From NCBI RefSeq assembly GCF_006442205.1, contig NZ_VFVR01000004.1, positions 372,001 to 436,000 of the forward strand: 64,000 bases of DNA. Reading direction: 5' to 3'. Shown piece after piece: positions 44,237 through 54,091 of this stretch. The DNA comes from Mesorhizobium sp. B2-3-12. GTDB taxonomy: Bacteria > Pseudomonadota > Alphaproteobacteria > Rhizobiales > Rhizobiaceae. The position numbers and the translations under genes are program-made. Under the pieces are notes generated by a model. It made no database searches. It was not told where the DNA came from and worked only from the letters and a program-made list of their open reading frames with translations. Every line of letters begins with the position of its first letter. Positions within the stretch are counted from its first letter, which is position 1.

Positions 44237-44902
44237 ATGTCCGACGACAGTTTTATCCGCGAAGTCAATGACGAGATCCGCCGCGAGCAGGCGCAGAAGC
44301 TGTGGGACCGTTTCGGTCCGGCCTTGATTGTCATCGCAGCCCTGGTGGTGCTCGGCACCGCCGCCTTCGTCGGCTATCGCTATTGGGACGAGACGCGCGC
44401 CAACCGCTCCGGCGATGCCTTCTCCCAGGCGCTGAAGCTTGCCAATGACGGCAAGAACGATGAAGCGCTGGCCGCGCTCGATCAGCTGGAAAAGGATGGC
44501 TACGGCGCCTATCCGCTGCTCGCCCGCATGCGCGCCGCGACGGTGAAGGCCAACAAGGGCGACGTCGATGCCGCCGTCAAGGATTTCGACGATGTCGCCG
44601 CCGACACCGCCATTCCGCAGGGCCTGCGCGACATGGCGCGGCTGAGGGCGGGGCTCCTGCTCGTCGATCACGGCTCCTTCGCCGACGTGTCGAGCCGCGT
44701 CGAGGCGCTGACCTCGGACACCAACACGCTGCGCCACACCGCGCGCGAGGCGCTCGGCCTTGCCGCCTGGAAGGAAGGCAAGACCCAGGACGCGCTGAAG
44801 CTGTTCGACCAGATCGCTTCCGATGACGGCGCGCCGCGCAACACGCGCGAGCGGGCGACCTTGATGTCCGAACTGATCCGCGGGTCGGGCAGTGCGTCAT
44901 GA
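44237..44902 (+). CDS. Membrane-anchored TPR-like protein (YfgM-type)
   Basis: 221 aa: cytoplasmic N-terminus, one membrane helix at about 28-48 (FGPALIVIAALVVLGTAAFVG), and a periplasmic region of TPR-like helices. In many proteobacteria this gene precedes der (engA), as in E. coli yfgM-bamB-der; here it also precedes der, 61 bases upstream. YfgM interacts with the Sec translocon and periplasmic chaperones. A bamB gene is absent from this spot. Confidence 0.88.
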   Translation: MSDDSFIREVNDEIRREQAQKLWDRFGPALIVIAALVVLGTAAFVGYRYWDETRANRSGDAFSQALKLANDGKNDEALAALDQLEKDGYGAYPLLARMRAATVKANKGDVDAAVKDFDDVAADTAIPQGLRDMARLRAGLLLVDHGSFADVSSRVEALTSDTNTLRHTAREALGLAAWKEGKTQDALKLFDQIASDDGAPRNTRERATLMSELIRGSGSAS

Positions 44903-44963
44903 CCCCTTACCCAAAGCGCGCAGCGGTTTGGGACCACGACATGCACGGAAGATGTAGGGTGGG

Positions 44964-46391
44964 ATGACCTTCAAAGTCGCCATCATCGGCAGACCTAACG
45001 TCGGCAAATCGACCCTTTTCAATCGGCTGGTGGGAAGGAAGCTGGCGCTTGTCGACGACACGCCGGGCGTCACCCGCGATCGTCGCGTCCATGCCGCCAA
45101 GCTTTACGATCTGCATTTCGATGTCATCGATACCGCCGGCTTCGAGGATGCCGGCGCTTCGACCCTTCCGGGCCGCATGCGCGCGCAGACCGAAATCGCC
45201 ATCCGCGAGGCGGACCTGATCTTCTTCACCATCGACGCCAAATCCGGCCTGCTGCCGGACGACAGGACCTTTGCCGAAATCGTCCGCAAATCCGGCAAGC
45301 CGGTCGTTCTCGTCGCCAACAAGGCCGAGGCGAAGGGCGCGCAGGGCGGCATGCTGGAAGCCTGGGAACTTGGCCTTGGCGAGCCGATCCCGGTTTCGGC
45401 CGAGCACGGCCAGGGCATGCCCGATTTGCGCGACGCGGTGATCGCGGCACTTGGCGAGGAGCGCGCCTTCGGTGAAGACGAAGACGGCGAAGGCGAAGAG
45501 ACCGCGGGCGAGGTGCTGATCGGCGAGGACATCGCCGATCCGGACGCCGAGCCCACCTATGACGACACCAAGCCGATGCGCATCGCCGTCGTCGGCCGGC
45601 CGAACGCCGGCAAGTCGACGCTGATCAATGCGCTGATCGGCGAGGAGCGGCTGCTGACCGGACCGGAAGCCGGCATCACCCGCGATTCCATCTCCGTCGA
45701 CTGGGACTGGCGCGGCCGCCGCATAAAACTGTTCGATACGGCCGGCATGCGCCGCAAGGCCAGGATCCACGAAAAGCTGGAAGTAATGTCGGTGCAGGAT
45801 GGCTTGCGCGCCATCCGCTTCGCCGAGATCGTCATTATCGTGCTCGACGCCACCATTCCCTTCGAGAAGCAGGATCTGCAGATTGCCGATCTGATCATCC
45901 GCGAGGGCCGGGCGCCGGTGATCGCCTTCAACAAATGGGACCTGATCGACAATCCGCAGGAACTGCTTGCGGAATTGCGCGAGAAGACCGAGCGGCTGCT
46001 GCCGCAGGTGCGCGGCATCCAGGCCGTGCCTGTCTCAGCGGAGACCGGACGCGGGCTCGACAAGCTAATGGATGCCGTGCTGAAGACGCACAAGGTGTGG
46101 AACAGCCGCGTCTCGACCGGCAAGCTCAACCGCTGGCTCGAGGCCATCCTGACACATCACCCACCGCCCGCTGTCGCCGGGCGCCGGCTGAAGGTCAAAT
46201 ACGTCACCCAGGCCAAGACCCGGCCGCCGGGTTTCGTGGTTCAGTGTTCGCGGCCGGATGCGATGCCGCAATCCTATGTCCGCTATCTCTCCAACAGCCT
46301 GCGCGAGGCCTTCGACATGCCGGGCGTGCCGATCCGCATTGCGCTGAGGACTTCCGATAATCCGTTCGCGGGCCGCGCCAAGAAGCGCTGA
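44964..46391 (+). CDS. der: Ribosome biogenesis GTPase Der (EngA)
   Basis: 475 aa with two G domains in tandem: first Walker [10 protein letters not shown], switch [14 protein letters not shown], and NKAE; second [14 protein letters not shown], and NKWD at the middle. A C-terminal KH-like domain follows from about 375. Der is essential for maturation of the 50S subunit. A linker of about 35 acidic residues ([16 protein letters not shown]) separates the G domains, as in other alphaproteobacteria. Downstream of the TPR gene and probably cotranscribed. Confidence 0.97.
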   Translation: MTFKVAIIGRPNVGKSTLFNRLVGRKLALVDDTPGVTRDRRVHAAKLYDLHFDVIDTAGFEDAGASTLPGRMRAQTEIAIREADLIFFTIDAKSGLLPDDRTFAEIVRKSGKPVVLVANKAEAKGAQGGMLEAWELGLGEPIPVSAEHGQGMPDLRDAVIAALGEERAFGEDEDGEGEETAGEVLIGEDIADPDAEPTYDDTKPMRIAVVGRPNAGKSTLINALIGEERLLTGPEAGITRDSISVDWDWRGRRIKLFDTAGMRRKARIHEKLEVMSVQDGLRAIRFAEIVIIVLDATIPFEKQDLQIADLIIREGRAPVIAFNKWDLIDNPQELLAELREKTERLLPQVRGIQAVPVSAETGRGLDKLMDAVLKTHKVWNSRVSTGKLNRWLEAILTHHPPPAVAGRRLKVKYVTQAKTRPPGFVVQCSRPDAMPQSYVRYLSNSLREAFDMPGVPIRIALRTSDNPFAGRAKKR

Positions 46392-46446
46392 CCTGTTGCT
46401 TGTCGCAACGCCGGCCTGACGAAATCGAAGGGCGTCGGCTAAGAGA

Positions 46447-47367
46447 CTAAGCGACTTTCAGTAGGTTCTCTTTTGTCTCGGCGCCCTCCGGCAACGCCTC
46501 GAACGCCGATTGCAACAGGATGTCGGCCAGCCGCGCCGCGACCGGGTCGAGCTCGGCATCCTTCTGGTGCAGGTGCAGGGCCATCCTTGGCAGTGGCGGC
46601 AGCCCGAGTACTCCGGGCGCCAGCGCCCTGACAGTGGCAGGCAGGCCGATATCGGTGCGGATCGTCAGTCCAAGGCCAGCGGCAACCGCCGCCCATATGC
46701 CGCCAAGACTGGGGCTGGAGAATGCCATGCGCCATGGCCGCCCGGCGCGATCCAGAGTCTCGGTCGCCACGGTGCGCAAAAGGCACGGCGCCTCGAACAC
46801 CACCAGCGGCAGCGCCTCGCCGTTATGGGGGCCTGCCTCCATTGGTTTGGCCGGGCCGATCCAGCGCGCCTGCACGTCGGCGACATGCCGGCTGTATGGC
46901 AGCGTCGTGCCGTCATGCCAGGCGAGCGCGATATCGAGGTTGCCGGAGAGGACACGCTCGGCCAGTTCGTGGCTGCGTCCGATCCGTGCTTCGATCTTGA
47001 CCTTGGGATGGGCTCGGGCGAAGCGCCCGAGCACTTCGGGCAACACGGCCTCGCCGAAATCCTCCTGCAGGCCGAGCCGCACCCAGCCTTCCAGTTCGAC
47101 GTCATGGATGGCCGCCGCCGCCTCGTCATTCAGGTCGAGCAGCCGGCGCGCATATCCGAGCATGGTCTCGCCGGCCTCCGTCAGCGCCAGGCCGCGCCCC
47201 GCCTTGCGGAAGATCGGCGTATCGGCCTGCTCCTCCAGTTTCTTCAGCTGTGCGCTGACTGCGGAGGTTGAACGGCCAAGCCGCTCGGCGGCCTTGGCGA
47301 AACTTCCCAGTTCCATGCCGGTGACGAAAGTCCTGAGAACGTCGAGATCGAATGTAACGCGTCGCAT
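46447..47367 (-). CDS. LysR family transcriptional regulator
   Basis: 306 aa with an N-terminal LysR helix-turn-helix (FAKAAERLGRSTSAVSAQLKKLEEQADTPIFRKAGRGL in two halves) and the usual effector domain. Divergent from the MFS transporter gene; 116 bases separate the two starts and include a dyad. It most likely controls that transporter. Confidence 0.92.
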   Translation of the reverse strand: MRRVTFDLDVLRTFVTGMELGSFAKAAERLGRSTSAVSAQLKKLEEQADTPIFRKAGRGLALTEAGETMLGYARRLLDLNDEAAAAIHDVELEGWVRLGLQEDFGEAVLPEVLGRFARAHPKVKIEARIGRSHELAERVLSGNLDIALAWHDGTTLPYSRHVADVQARWIGPAKPMEAGPHNGEALPLVVFEAPCLLRTVATETLDRAGRPWRMAFSSPSLGGIWAAVAAGLGLTIRTDIGLPATVRALAPGVLGLPPLPRMALHLHQKDAELDPVAARLADILLQSAFEALPEGAETKENLLKVA

Positions 47368-47382
47368 GATCGTCCTTATTTT

Positions 47383-47410
47383 CAGGATTATTGATCAAAA
47401 ACTTCCTGAT
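47383..47410. promoter_or_regulatory. Dyad between the LysR and MFS genes
   Basis: TCAGGA (47383-47388) and TCCTGA (47405-47410) form an inverted pair around an AT-rich core with TGATCA at its centre. Its place near the LysR start fits a LysR recognition site. Confidence 0.45.
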
Positions 47411-47483
47411 TTTATGGATGAAGCTATGGCGTTACACCGATCCCGTCAAGGCCGATCGACCACACAGTCACGGGAATGAAATC

Positions 47484-48776
47484 ATGTCCGCCACCGTCAC
47501 GCGAAACGATTGCCAGCCGTTCGGGCCAAGCATAGCCACCGACGCGACCGGCCGGACCTTCAGCCCTGGCCATCGCTGGAAGGTCCTGGGCATCGGCGTC
47601 GCCGCGAATGCCGGTTTTTCGGCCACGTTCTCGGGCATACCGGCCACGGCGGTCGTGCTTCGCCAGGGTTATCATTTAAGCAATGCCGAACTCGGCCTCG
47701 CGCTCGGCCTGCTTGGGCTGGGGGTCGCGCTCAGCGAATTGCCGTGGGGTTTGCTCACCGACCGCTGGGGCGATCGCCGCGTGCTTCTGATCGGGCTCGG
47801 TGCGACGGCGGCCTGGCTTCTGGCAATGGCGATGCTGGTCGTGCCGACACCATCGGGCATTCCCGATATCACAGTGCTGGCGGCAAGCCTGCTTGTCACG
47901 GGACTGCTCGGCGGCAGTGTCAACGGCTCGAGCGGCCGCGCCATCATGGCCTGGTTCCGCGAGAACGAGCGCGGTTTTGCCATGAGCATCAGGCAGACGG
48001 CGGTGCCGCTTGGCGGCGGCCTCGGTGCGCTCGTCCTGCCGTCGCTTGCCCTGGCTTTCGGGTTCGCCGCGGTGTTCGGGCTGCTGGCGGCGGCATCCGC
48101 CATCTCCGCCCTGTTTGCCTGGCGTTGGCTGCACGAACCGCCAACGGCGGGTGAGGGGCACGTCGCATCATCTGGTGTGACCGGACCGGCGCCGTTGCGC
48201 AACATCGAGATCTGGCGCATTTCGACTGCCATCGGCTTGCTTTGCTTTCCGCAGGTCGCGGTCCTCACTTTCGCGTCGGTGTTCCTGCACGACTTCGCCG
48301 GGCTTGGCACGGCGGCGATCAGCGCCAGCCTCGCCGCTGTACAGGTCGGCGCCGTGGTCATGCGCGTATGGAGCGGCCGCTTCACCGACCGCCATGGCAA
48401 TCGCCGTCGGTTTCTGCGCTTGTGCAGTGCGCTCAGCGCGCTGGCCTTCGTGGTGCTCTGGATGCTGGTCCTGGCCGTTCCGGCGCTGCCTGCCAGTCAA
48501 TCCTTGCTGATCGCGATCCTGCCCCTGGTGCTTGTCGTTGCTGGCATCTCTGTCTCCGCCTGGCACGGCGTTGCCTATACCGAGCTTGCCACGCTGGCCG
48601 GTGTTGGCCATGTCGGAACGGCACTCAGCCTTGCCAACACCTTCGTGTTCGTCGGCTTCTTCCTCGTGCCGGTGGCCATTCCAGGGCTGCTGCACCTCTC
48701 GTCATGGCCTGGCGTTTGGCTGTCGGCAGCCGCCTGCGCCCTTGTCGCGTGGCCCATCTTCCTGCGGCCGGCCTGA
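47484..48776 (+). CDS. MFS transporter
   Basis: 430 aa with about twelve hydrophobic segments. The loop motif GLLTDRWGDRRVLLIG between helices 2 and 3 is the MFS signature, and a second copy, SGRFTDRHGNRRRFLR, lies in the matching loop of the second half. Start ATG 47484 is preferred over 47391 because the earlier part is polar and lacks a ribosome site. Substrate unknown; regulation probably by the divergent LysR. Confidence 0.9.
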   Translation: MSATVTRNDCQPFGPSIATDATGRTFSPGHRWKVLGIGVAANAGFSATFSGIPATAVVLRQGYHLSNAELGLALGLLGLGVALSELPWGLLTDRWGDRRVLLIGLGATAAWLLAMAMLVVPTPSGIPDITVLAASLLVTGLLGGSVNGSSGRAIMAWFRENERGFAMSIRQTAVPLGGGLGALVLPSLALAFGFAAVFGLLAAASAISALFAWRWLHEPPTAGEGHVASSGVTGPAPLRNIEIWRISTAIGLLCFPQVAVLTFASVFLHDFAGLGTAAISASLAAVQVGAVVMRVWSGRFTDRHGNRRRFLRLCSALSALAFVVLWMLVLAVPALPASQSLLIAILPLVLVVAGISVSAWHGVAYTELATLAGVGHVGTALSLANTFVFVGFFLVPVAIPGLLHLSSWPGVWLSAAACALVAWPIFLRPA

Positions 48777-48917
48777 GCGTTCCCGCCGCAAAACCGCCCG
48801 ACTTCGAAGCCACGACCTCCAGCCGGGAAAACCCGACCGATCCCGTTAACGTCCCATCAAGGTTAATGCATCATTTTGCTCTCCAGTGGGGTCAGTAGCG
48901 TTCCTGGAGAGAGTTCC

Positions 48918-50099
48918 GTGCATCGACGTGTGTTGAAGCGGCTGGTCGCCGCCGCCGGTGAGAAACGCAGCCTTGTGTCTCCGCTCATCATTGGCCTCGG
49001 CATCTGGATCGGCTTTCCGACCGTCGCCGCCTACCAAGACATGACCAGCCTCGTCTCCGGCCTCGAATCGCCGACCGCGCGCTGGAACTCCTATGTCGAG
49101 AAATCCATAGCCGGTTCGGTCCACGCGGCCGAGATGCCGTTTGTCGATTCCGACGTCACCGGTTCGATCTCGGGGTCCGGCGTGCGTCTTCCCGGCATCG
49201 GCTCCGTCTCGTTCCGCGGCAAGGGCGGCAAGGTCAGCGGGTCGCCCGACGAGGATCGCATCATGCGCGCCGACAAGAAGGGCCGCATCGTCCAGGTCTC
49301 TCCGGTGGCGCCGCCGAAGAACTTCAATGCCGGTTCGATCTTCCAGCGGACCTCCTCGCTGATGCGGCCGAGCATGGACGGCGACCTGAAAATGGCCTTC
49401 GCCAAGCCGCAGATCAAAGGCAAGGAAATCCAGATCGCCGCGGCATTCCACGCGCGTGAGGACAAGAAGCCGGATCCCGGCGTGCCGGCCATGCTTGCCG
49501 CCCTCGTCAACAACGACCATCCCGATGTGCTGGCGACCGCCTATGCGCAATCCGAGCCGGACTATGCCAAGGCCTCACCCTTCGAAGTCCTGCTCCAGGA
49601 CGAAGAGCCCAACAACGGCCGCTTCATTCCGCCGATGGCCAAGGGCGACCATTCGTGGATACAAAACCCGCTGCCGGCAACCGTCTTCTCCCAGCCGGAG
49701 CAGAAATGCCTGGCCAACGGCATCTATTTCGAGGCGCGTGGCGAAACCGTGCGCGGCCAGGCCGCCGTCGCCCAGGTGATCCTCAACCGTGTCCGCAATC
49801 CCGCCTATCCCAATTCGATCTGCGGCGTCGTCTACCAGAACGACAGCTGGTTCAACCGCTGCCAGTTCTCGTTCGCCTGTGACGGCAGGAAAAAGCGCAT
49901 CGACAATCCTGTCGCCTACAAGACCGCGCAGGACATCGGTATGGCCGTCACCGCCGGCAAGATCTTCATTCCGGAGGTCGGCTCGTCGACCCATTACTAT
50001 GCCCAATATGTCCATCCCGGCTGGGCGCGCACGATGCAGAAGATGACCAAGATCGGCTTGCATATCTTCTACCGGACCTACGGCGGCGGCTGGAGCTGA
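48918..50099 (+). CDS. Cell wall hydrolase, SleB-type (Hydrolase_2 family)
   Basis: 393 aa. One N-terminal membrane anchor (about 17-35), then a low-complexity region, and a C-terminal SleB-like hydrolase domain from about 270 (CLANGIYFEARGETVRGQAAVAQVILNRV), which contains the family's catalytic Glu. Such enzymes cleave peptidoglycan glycan strands. GTG 48918 is preceded by GGAGAG and is preferred over ATG 48876. It is followed by a 257-base region with the atp promoter. Confidence 0.85.
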   Translation: MHRRVLKRLVAAAGEKRSLVSPLIIGLGIWIGFPTVAAYQDMTSLVSGLESPTARWNSYVEKSIAGSVHAAEMPFVDSDVTGSISGSGVRLPGIGSVSFRGKGGKVSGSPDEDRIMRADKKGRIVQVSPVAPPKNFNAGSIFQRTSSLMRPSMDGDLKMAFAKPQIKGKEIQIAAAFHAREDKKPDPGVPAMLAALVNNDHPDVLATAYAQSEPDYAKASPFEVLLQDEEPNNGRFIPPMAKGDHSWIQNPLPATVFSQPEQKCLANGIYFEARGETVRGQAAVAQVILNRVRNPAYPNSICGVVYQNDSWFNRCQFSFACDGRKKRIDNPVAYKTAQDIGMAVTAGKIFIPEVGSSTHYYAQYVHPGWARTMQKMTKIGLHIFYRTYGGGWS

Positions 50100-50270
50100 G
50101 CGGCCCGTCTGCCGCCGCTGTTTTCGACCGGTCGCACGGTCGATCGGAGAGCCATTGCCGGGGGGATTCGCGCGACGTATTCCCCTGATCGCGGCGGGCA
50201 CGATGTCGCACCTTTCTAATACATTGATTTCGTTGCCTAAAATACACAAGGCGGAACTTCCGCCCGTGGC

Positions 50271-50299
50271 TTGACGGGCGCAAACCCTCTAACTATGTT
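50271..50299 (+). promoter_or_regulatory. Promoter of the F0 ATP synthase operon
   Basis: TTGACG (50271-50276) and TATGTT (50294-50299) separated by 17 bases, 58 bases upstream of the atpI start. This is the best sigma70-like pair in the 257-base region between the hydrolase gene and atpI. Confidence 0.65.
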
Positions 50300-50356
50300 G
50301 CCGGCGACTTTAGAAGCGGACGGACGGTGACGGTCTGCCCGGGCAGGGGGGTTGCG

Positions 50357-50758
50357 ATGGCCGAGAAAAACAGGCCAGACGGAACCGGAGAAACCGGCCG
50401 CGGCAAGCAGCATGACGCCGAAATCCGCGACGACGATCTTGAGCGACGTCGGCGTGAACTTGGAGCATCGCTTGCGACAAGGCTGCCGAACCGGCTCGAG
50501 GGGAAAGACGACGCGAAACCAGTGACCGGATACGGTCAGGCACTCAAACTGTCCAGCGAGTTCATCGCCGGGGTGGTGGTCGGTGCCGCCATCGGCTGGA
50601 TCATCGACCGTCTGGCGGGAACATCGCCATGGGGTCTGATCGTGTTCCTGCTGCTTGGTTTTGGCGCCGGCGTGCTCAATGTCATGCGTTCGGCAGGCGT
50701 TGTGGCGGAATTCGGACAAGGCGCGAAACCGCGCCGTGACCGGGACGACAGCAAATGA
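50357..50758 (+). CDS. atpI: ATP synthase protein I
   Basis: 133 aa. A charged N-terminal half is followed by two membrane helices (about 68-90 and 94-115, with GVVVGAAIGWIIDRLAGTSPWGLIVFLLLGFGAGVLN in two parts). AtpI helps assemble the c-ring. First gene of the F0 operon. ATG 50357 gives the usual MAEKNR-type start. Confidence 0.88.
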   Translation: MAEKNRPDGTGETGRGKQHDAEIRDDDLERRRRELGASLATRLPNRLEGKDDAKPVTGYGQALKLSSEFIAGVVVGAAIGWIIDRLAGTSPWGLIVFLLLGFGAGVLNVMRSAGVVAEFGQGAKPRRDRDDSK

Positions 50759-50843
50759 CCGCCCTTCTGGCGGCCTGTGAAAATAGCCGCCTTCCATGCG
50801 GCAATGACAATTTGGCCGTACGCGGCATAGACGGGGTTTGAAC

Positions 50844-51602
50844 GTGGCAGCTGACAAGGTCGATCCGATCCACCAGTTCCATATCAACAAGCTGATACCG
50901 ATCGAGATCGGCGGCTATGACCTGTCTTTCACCAATTCCGCGCTGTTCATGGTCGCCACCGTGGTTGTCGCAGCAGCGTTCCTGTTCCTGACGACCTCGA
51001 GCCGCAGCCTGGTCCCCGGCCGGCTGCAGTCGGTCTCTGAAATGGCCTATGAATTCGTCGGCAACATGCTGCGCGACGCCGCCGGCACGCAGGGCATGAA
51101 ATTCTTCCCCTTCGTCTTCTCGCTGTTCATGTTCGTGCTGGTCGCCAATCTGCTCGGCCTGTTCCCCTATTTCTTCACCGTCACCAGCCACATCATCGTC
51201 ACCTTCGGCCTTGCCGCCCTGGTGATCGGAACCGTGGTGGTCTACGGCTTCATGAAGCATGGTTTCGGCTTCCTGAAGCTGTTCGTGCCGCATGGCGTGC
51301 CGGTGTTCCTGCTGCCGCTGGTGGTGCTGATCGAAGTCATTTCCTTCGTGTCGCGCCCGGTCAGCCTCTCGGTTCGTCTGTTCGCCAACATGCTTGCTGG
51401 CCACATCACGCTCAAGGTGTTCTCCGGCTTCGTCGTCAGCCTCTCGGCGCTGGGCGCGGTCGGCGTGGCGGGTTCTATCCTGCCGCTGGCCATGGCGGTG
51501 GCGCTGACGGCGCTTGAATTGCTGGTCGCCTTCCTGCAGGCCTATGTCTTTGCCGTGCTGACCTGCATGTATCTCAACGACGCCCTGCATCCCGGGCATT
51601 GA
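50844..51602 (+). CDS. atpB: F0F1 ATP synthase subunit a
   Basis: 252 aa with five to six membrane helices. The essential Arg of the proton channel is in [12 protein letters not shown]. The start [18 protein letters not shown] is typical of rhizobial atpB. GTG 50844 is chosen; a TTG six bases upstream is possible. It forms the proton half-channels with the c-ring. Confidence 0.96.
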   Translation: MAADKVDPIHQFHINKLIPIEIGGYDLSFTNSALFMVATVVVAAAFLFLTTSSRSLVPGRLQSVSEMAYEFVGNMLRDAAGTQGMKFFPFVFSLFMFVLVANLLGLFPYFFTVTSHIIVTFGLAALVIGTVVVYGFMKHGFGFLKLFVPHGVPVFLLPLVVLIEVISFVSRPVSLSVRLFANMLAGHITLKVFSGFVVSLSALGAVGVAGSILPLAMAVALTALELLVAFLQAYVFAVLTCMYLNDALHPGH

Positions 51603-51687
51603 GGCAAGAGTTTCGGCCCCAAGAGTTTCGGCCAATTGGCGCCGGATGGAATAACAACGGAATTTCAGATCCAAAGGAGTTGAACAA

Positions 51688-51912
51688 ATGGACGCAGAAG
51701 CAGCAAAGTACATCGGCGCCGGCATTGCTTGCCTGGGCATGGGTGGCGCGGGCATTGGCCTGGGCAACATCTTCGGCAGCTACCTCTCGGGCGCGCTGCG
51801 CAACCCGTCGGCTGCTGACGGCCAGTTCGGCCGCCTGATCTTCGGCTTCGCCGTGACCGAAGCTCTGGGCATCTTCTCGCTTCTCATCGCGCTTCTGGCC
51901 CTGTTCGGCTGA
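51688..51912 (+). CDS. atpE: F0F1 ATP synthase subunit c
   Basis: 74 aa, two membrane helices. The first carries [17 protein letters not shown]; the second, ending [22 protein letters not shown], contains the proton-binding Glu in TEALGIF. Preceded by CAAAGGAG. Forms the rotating c-ring. Confidence 0.97.
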   Translation: MDAEAAKYIGAGIACLGMGGAGIGLGNIFGSYLSGALRNPSAADGQFGRLIFGFAVTEALGIFSLLIALLALFG

Positions 51913-51974
51913 GCATTGAGAAGATTGGACAGGCCGGCCGCGCGAGCGGCGGGCCTGATATCTGGGGATAGTCC

Positions 51975-52574
51975 ATGTTCGTGACATCTGCCTTCGCGCA
52001 AGAGTCCGCGCCATCAGCCGACACCAGCCACGCTGCGACCGGAGGCGACACGCATTCCGGCACCGGCGTGCCTGCGGAAGCGCACGGCACGTTTCCGCCA
52101 TTCAATCCGGAGACGTTCCCGTCGCAGCTTCTGTGGCTGGCGATCACGTTCGGGCTGTTCTACCTCTTCCTGAAGCGGGTGGTGATGCCGCGCGTGGGCG
52201 GCATCATCGATGTCCGCAACGATCGCATCAGCCAGGATCTCGACCAGGCAGCCAAGTTGAAGGGCGAGGCCGACGCCGCCGTTGCCGCTTACGAGCAGGA
52301 ACTGGCGGAAGCCAAGAAAAACGCCAATGCGATCGGCCAGCAGGCCAACGACGCGGCCAAGGCGGAAGCCGAGACCGTGCGCAAGAAGATCGAGGCCTCG
52401 CTCGACGAGAAGCTGGGCGAGGCCGAGGCACGCATTGCTTCCATCAAGGCCAACGCCATGAAGGAAGTCGGCAGCATCGCCGAGGACACCGCTTCGGCGA
52501 TCGTCGAGGCACTGGTCGGCGGCAAGGCCAGCAAGGCCGAGATCGCGGCCGCGGTCAAATCCGTGGCCGGGTGA
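51975..52574 (+). CDS. atpG: F0F1 ATP synthase subunit b'
   Basis: 199 aa. Short N-terminal hydrophobic start, a proline-rich linker, one membrane helix (about 54-75) and a long Ala/Lys/Glu-rich helix that pairs with subunit b in the peripheral stalk. A b' copy in addition to b is typical of alphaproteobacteria and phototrophs. The symbol atpG is used for b' in this group; it is not the gamma subunit gene, which belongs to the F1 operon. Confidence 0.94.
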   Translation: MFVTSAFAQESAPSADTSHAATGGDTHSGTGVPAEAHGTFPPFNPETFPSQLLWLAITFGLFYLFLKRVVMPRVGGIIDVRNDRISQDLDQAAKLKGEADAAVAAYEQELAEAKKNANAIGQQANDAAKAEAETVRKKIEASLDEKLGEAEARIASIKANAMKEVGSIAEDTASAIVEALVGGKASKAEIAAAVKSVAG

Positions 52575-52584
52575 GGAGCGCATC

Positions 52585-53076
52585 ATGGACGCTACATCTC
52601 TCGCAACGCTCTGGGCCACGGTTGCCCTGATCATCTTCCTGGCCATCGCCGTCTACATCAAGGTGCCCGGCATGATCGCCAAGGCGCTCGACGCCCGCGC
52701 CGCCAGGATCAGCAATGAGCTCGACGAGGCCCGCAAGCTGCGCGATGAAGCCCAGCAACTGCTTGGCCAGTACAAGAAGAAGCGCAAGGAAGCCGAGCAG
52801 GAGGCCGCCGACATTGTCGCGGCAGCCAAGCGCGAGGCCGAGATGCTGGCCGCCGAGGCGCACAAGAAGACCGAGGACTATGTCGCCAGGCGCACCGCGC
52901 TTGCCGAACAGAAGATCGGCCAGGCCGAGCGCGAAGCGATCGGCGAAGTGCGCGCCAGCGCCGTCGACATCGCTGTCGAGGCTGCCCGCGCGCTGCTCGC
53001 CGCCAAGGTTGACGTCAAGGCCGGAGCCGACCTGTTCAAGTCCGCGCTGCAGGATGTGAAGGCCAAGCTAAACTGA
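52585..53076 (+). CDS. atpF: F0F1 ATP synthase subunit b
   Basis: 163 aa, one N-terminal membrane helix (about 5-28), then a long charged coiled-coil helix. It forms the peripheral stator with b'. Ten bases separate it from the b' stop. It ends the F0 operon; a terminator follows at 53098. Confidence 0.96.
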   Translation: MDATSLATLWATVALIIFLAIAVYIKVPGMIAKALDARAARISNELDEARKLRDEAQQLLGQYKKKRKEAEQEAADIVAAAKREAEMLAAEAHKKTEDYVARRTALAEQKIGQAEREAIGEVRASAVDIAVEAARALLAAKVDVKAGADLFKSALQDVKAKLN

Positions 53077-53097
53077 GCTGAGAGTATCAAGCAATTC

Positions 53098-53130
53098 AAA
53101 AGCCGCCCGGGAAACCTGGCGGCTTTTTTG
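53098..53130 (+). terminator. Rho-independent terminator of the F0 operon
   Basis: AAAGCCGCC and GGCGGCTTT form a GC-rich stem around CGGGAAACCT, followed by a T run on the plus strand, 22 bases after the atpF stop. Confidence 0.9.
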
Positions 53131-53146
53131 TTTTGTGCCTTATGAA

Positions 53147-53233
53147 TTCGTCGTCCTAGGGCGAAGTAAGGAGCGAAGCGACGCGCGCAGACCTTAGGAT
53201 CCATGCCGGGACTTACGAGCGTCGCAACGGTGG
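53147..53233. repeat. Partial copy of the MITE-like repeat
   Basis: Matches the left 87 bases of the element at 37194-37280 with few differences: TTCGTCGTCCTAGGGCGAAG at the left and the core AGGAGCGAAGCGACGCG. It runs to 9 bases before the rnhB stop, with the right end missing. Confidence 0.75.
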
Positions 53234-53241
53234 CCGTCGCC

Positions 53242-53937
53242 CTAATCCAGCCCGGTAAAACTCTCTTCTTCCGCCACCTCGACGCCACCCAGCCTGAACG
53301 GCGCGAACGAGACGCGGTGCAGCCGTGCCACCGGGCCATGCGCCTCGATCGCCGTGCGGTGCCGGGCCGTGGCGTAGCCCATATGGACTTCGAAACCATA
53401 GCGGTCGTGGTGGCTGCCGCAGCCGCACATCATGCGGTCGCGCATCACCTTGGCGACGATCGAGGCGGCGGCGATCGACTGCGAGCGCTGGTCGCCCTTG
53501 ATCAGCGCCCGGCCGTCGCACGGCAATCCCGGCGGCACGTCGCGACCGTCGGCAAGCGCGAGCTTCGGTCGAACCGACAGTCCGACCAAAGCCCGGCGCA
53601 TCGCTTCCAGGCTGGCCTTCAGGATGTTGCTGCCGTCTATGCCCTCGGCGCTGATCGAGGCCATGGAAACAGCCTGCGCCGAGCCGAGAATGCGCAGGAA
53701 CAGCGCTTCGCGCTGCAAATGGCTAAGCCGCTTGGAATCGTCGAGCCCTTCGGGAATGTTGGCCGGATCGAGCACCACTGCCGCCGCCACCACCGGCCCG
53801 GCCAACGGGCCCCGGCCGGCTTCGTCCATCCCCGCGACCGGCCACAGGCCATCGGCCATCGCCTTCGTCTCGAAGGAGAAATCGGGTTTCTCGACGATTT
53901 CGAAGAGAAGCGGAGAATCGGAACGCGCGCGAGCCAT
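53242..53937 (-). CDS. rnhB: Ribonuclease HII
   Basis: 231 aa. The catalytic acidic residues are in [19 protein letters not shown] near residue 30, with later Asp/Glu positions in LDDSKRL and [17 protein letters not shown]. RNase HII removes RNA from RNA:DNA hybrids and misincorporated ribonucleotides. Start [14 protein letters not shown] at 53937 is used; upstream in-frame sequence is a low-complexity extension. Confidence 0.93.
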   Translation of the reverse strand: MARARSDSPLLFEIVEKPDFSFETKAMADGLWPVAGMDEAGRGPLAGPVVAAAVVLDPANIPEGLDDSKRLSHLQREALFLRILGSAQAVSMASISAEGIDGSNILKASLEAMRRALVGLSVRPKLALADGRDVPPGLPCDGRALIKGDQRSQSIAAASIVAKVMRDRMMCGCGSHHDRYGFEVHMGYATARHRTAIEAHGPVARLHRVSFAPFRLGGVEVAEEESFTGLD

Positions 53938-54091
53938 GTTGCGGCGAGGTTCGCATCGGCTCCGATTCTCCGCAAGTCCCTCCGGGTCGGATGGGGCGCC
54001 GGACCGGGAGGGCACCGTCTGCAGGCCGGGGCAGGCCGGACGGGATTTTTTCGCCACGGCGGCAATCAAACGGCCGCGGCGGTCTGATCGT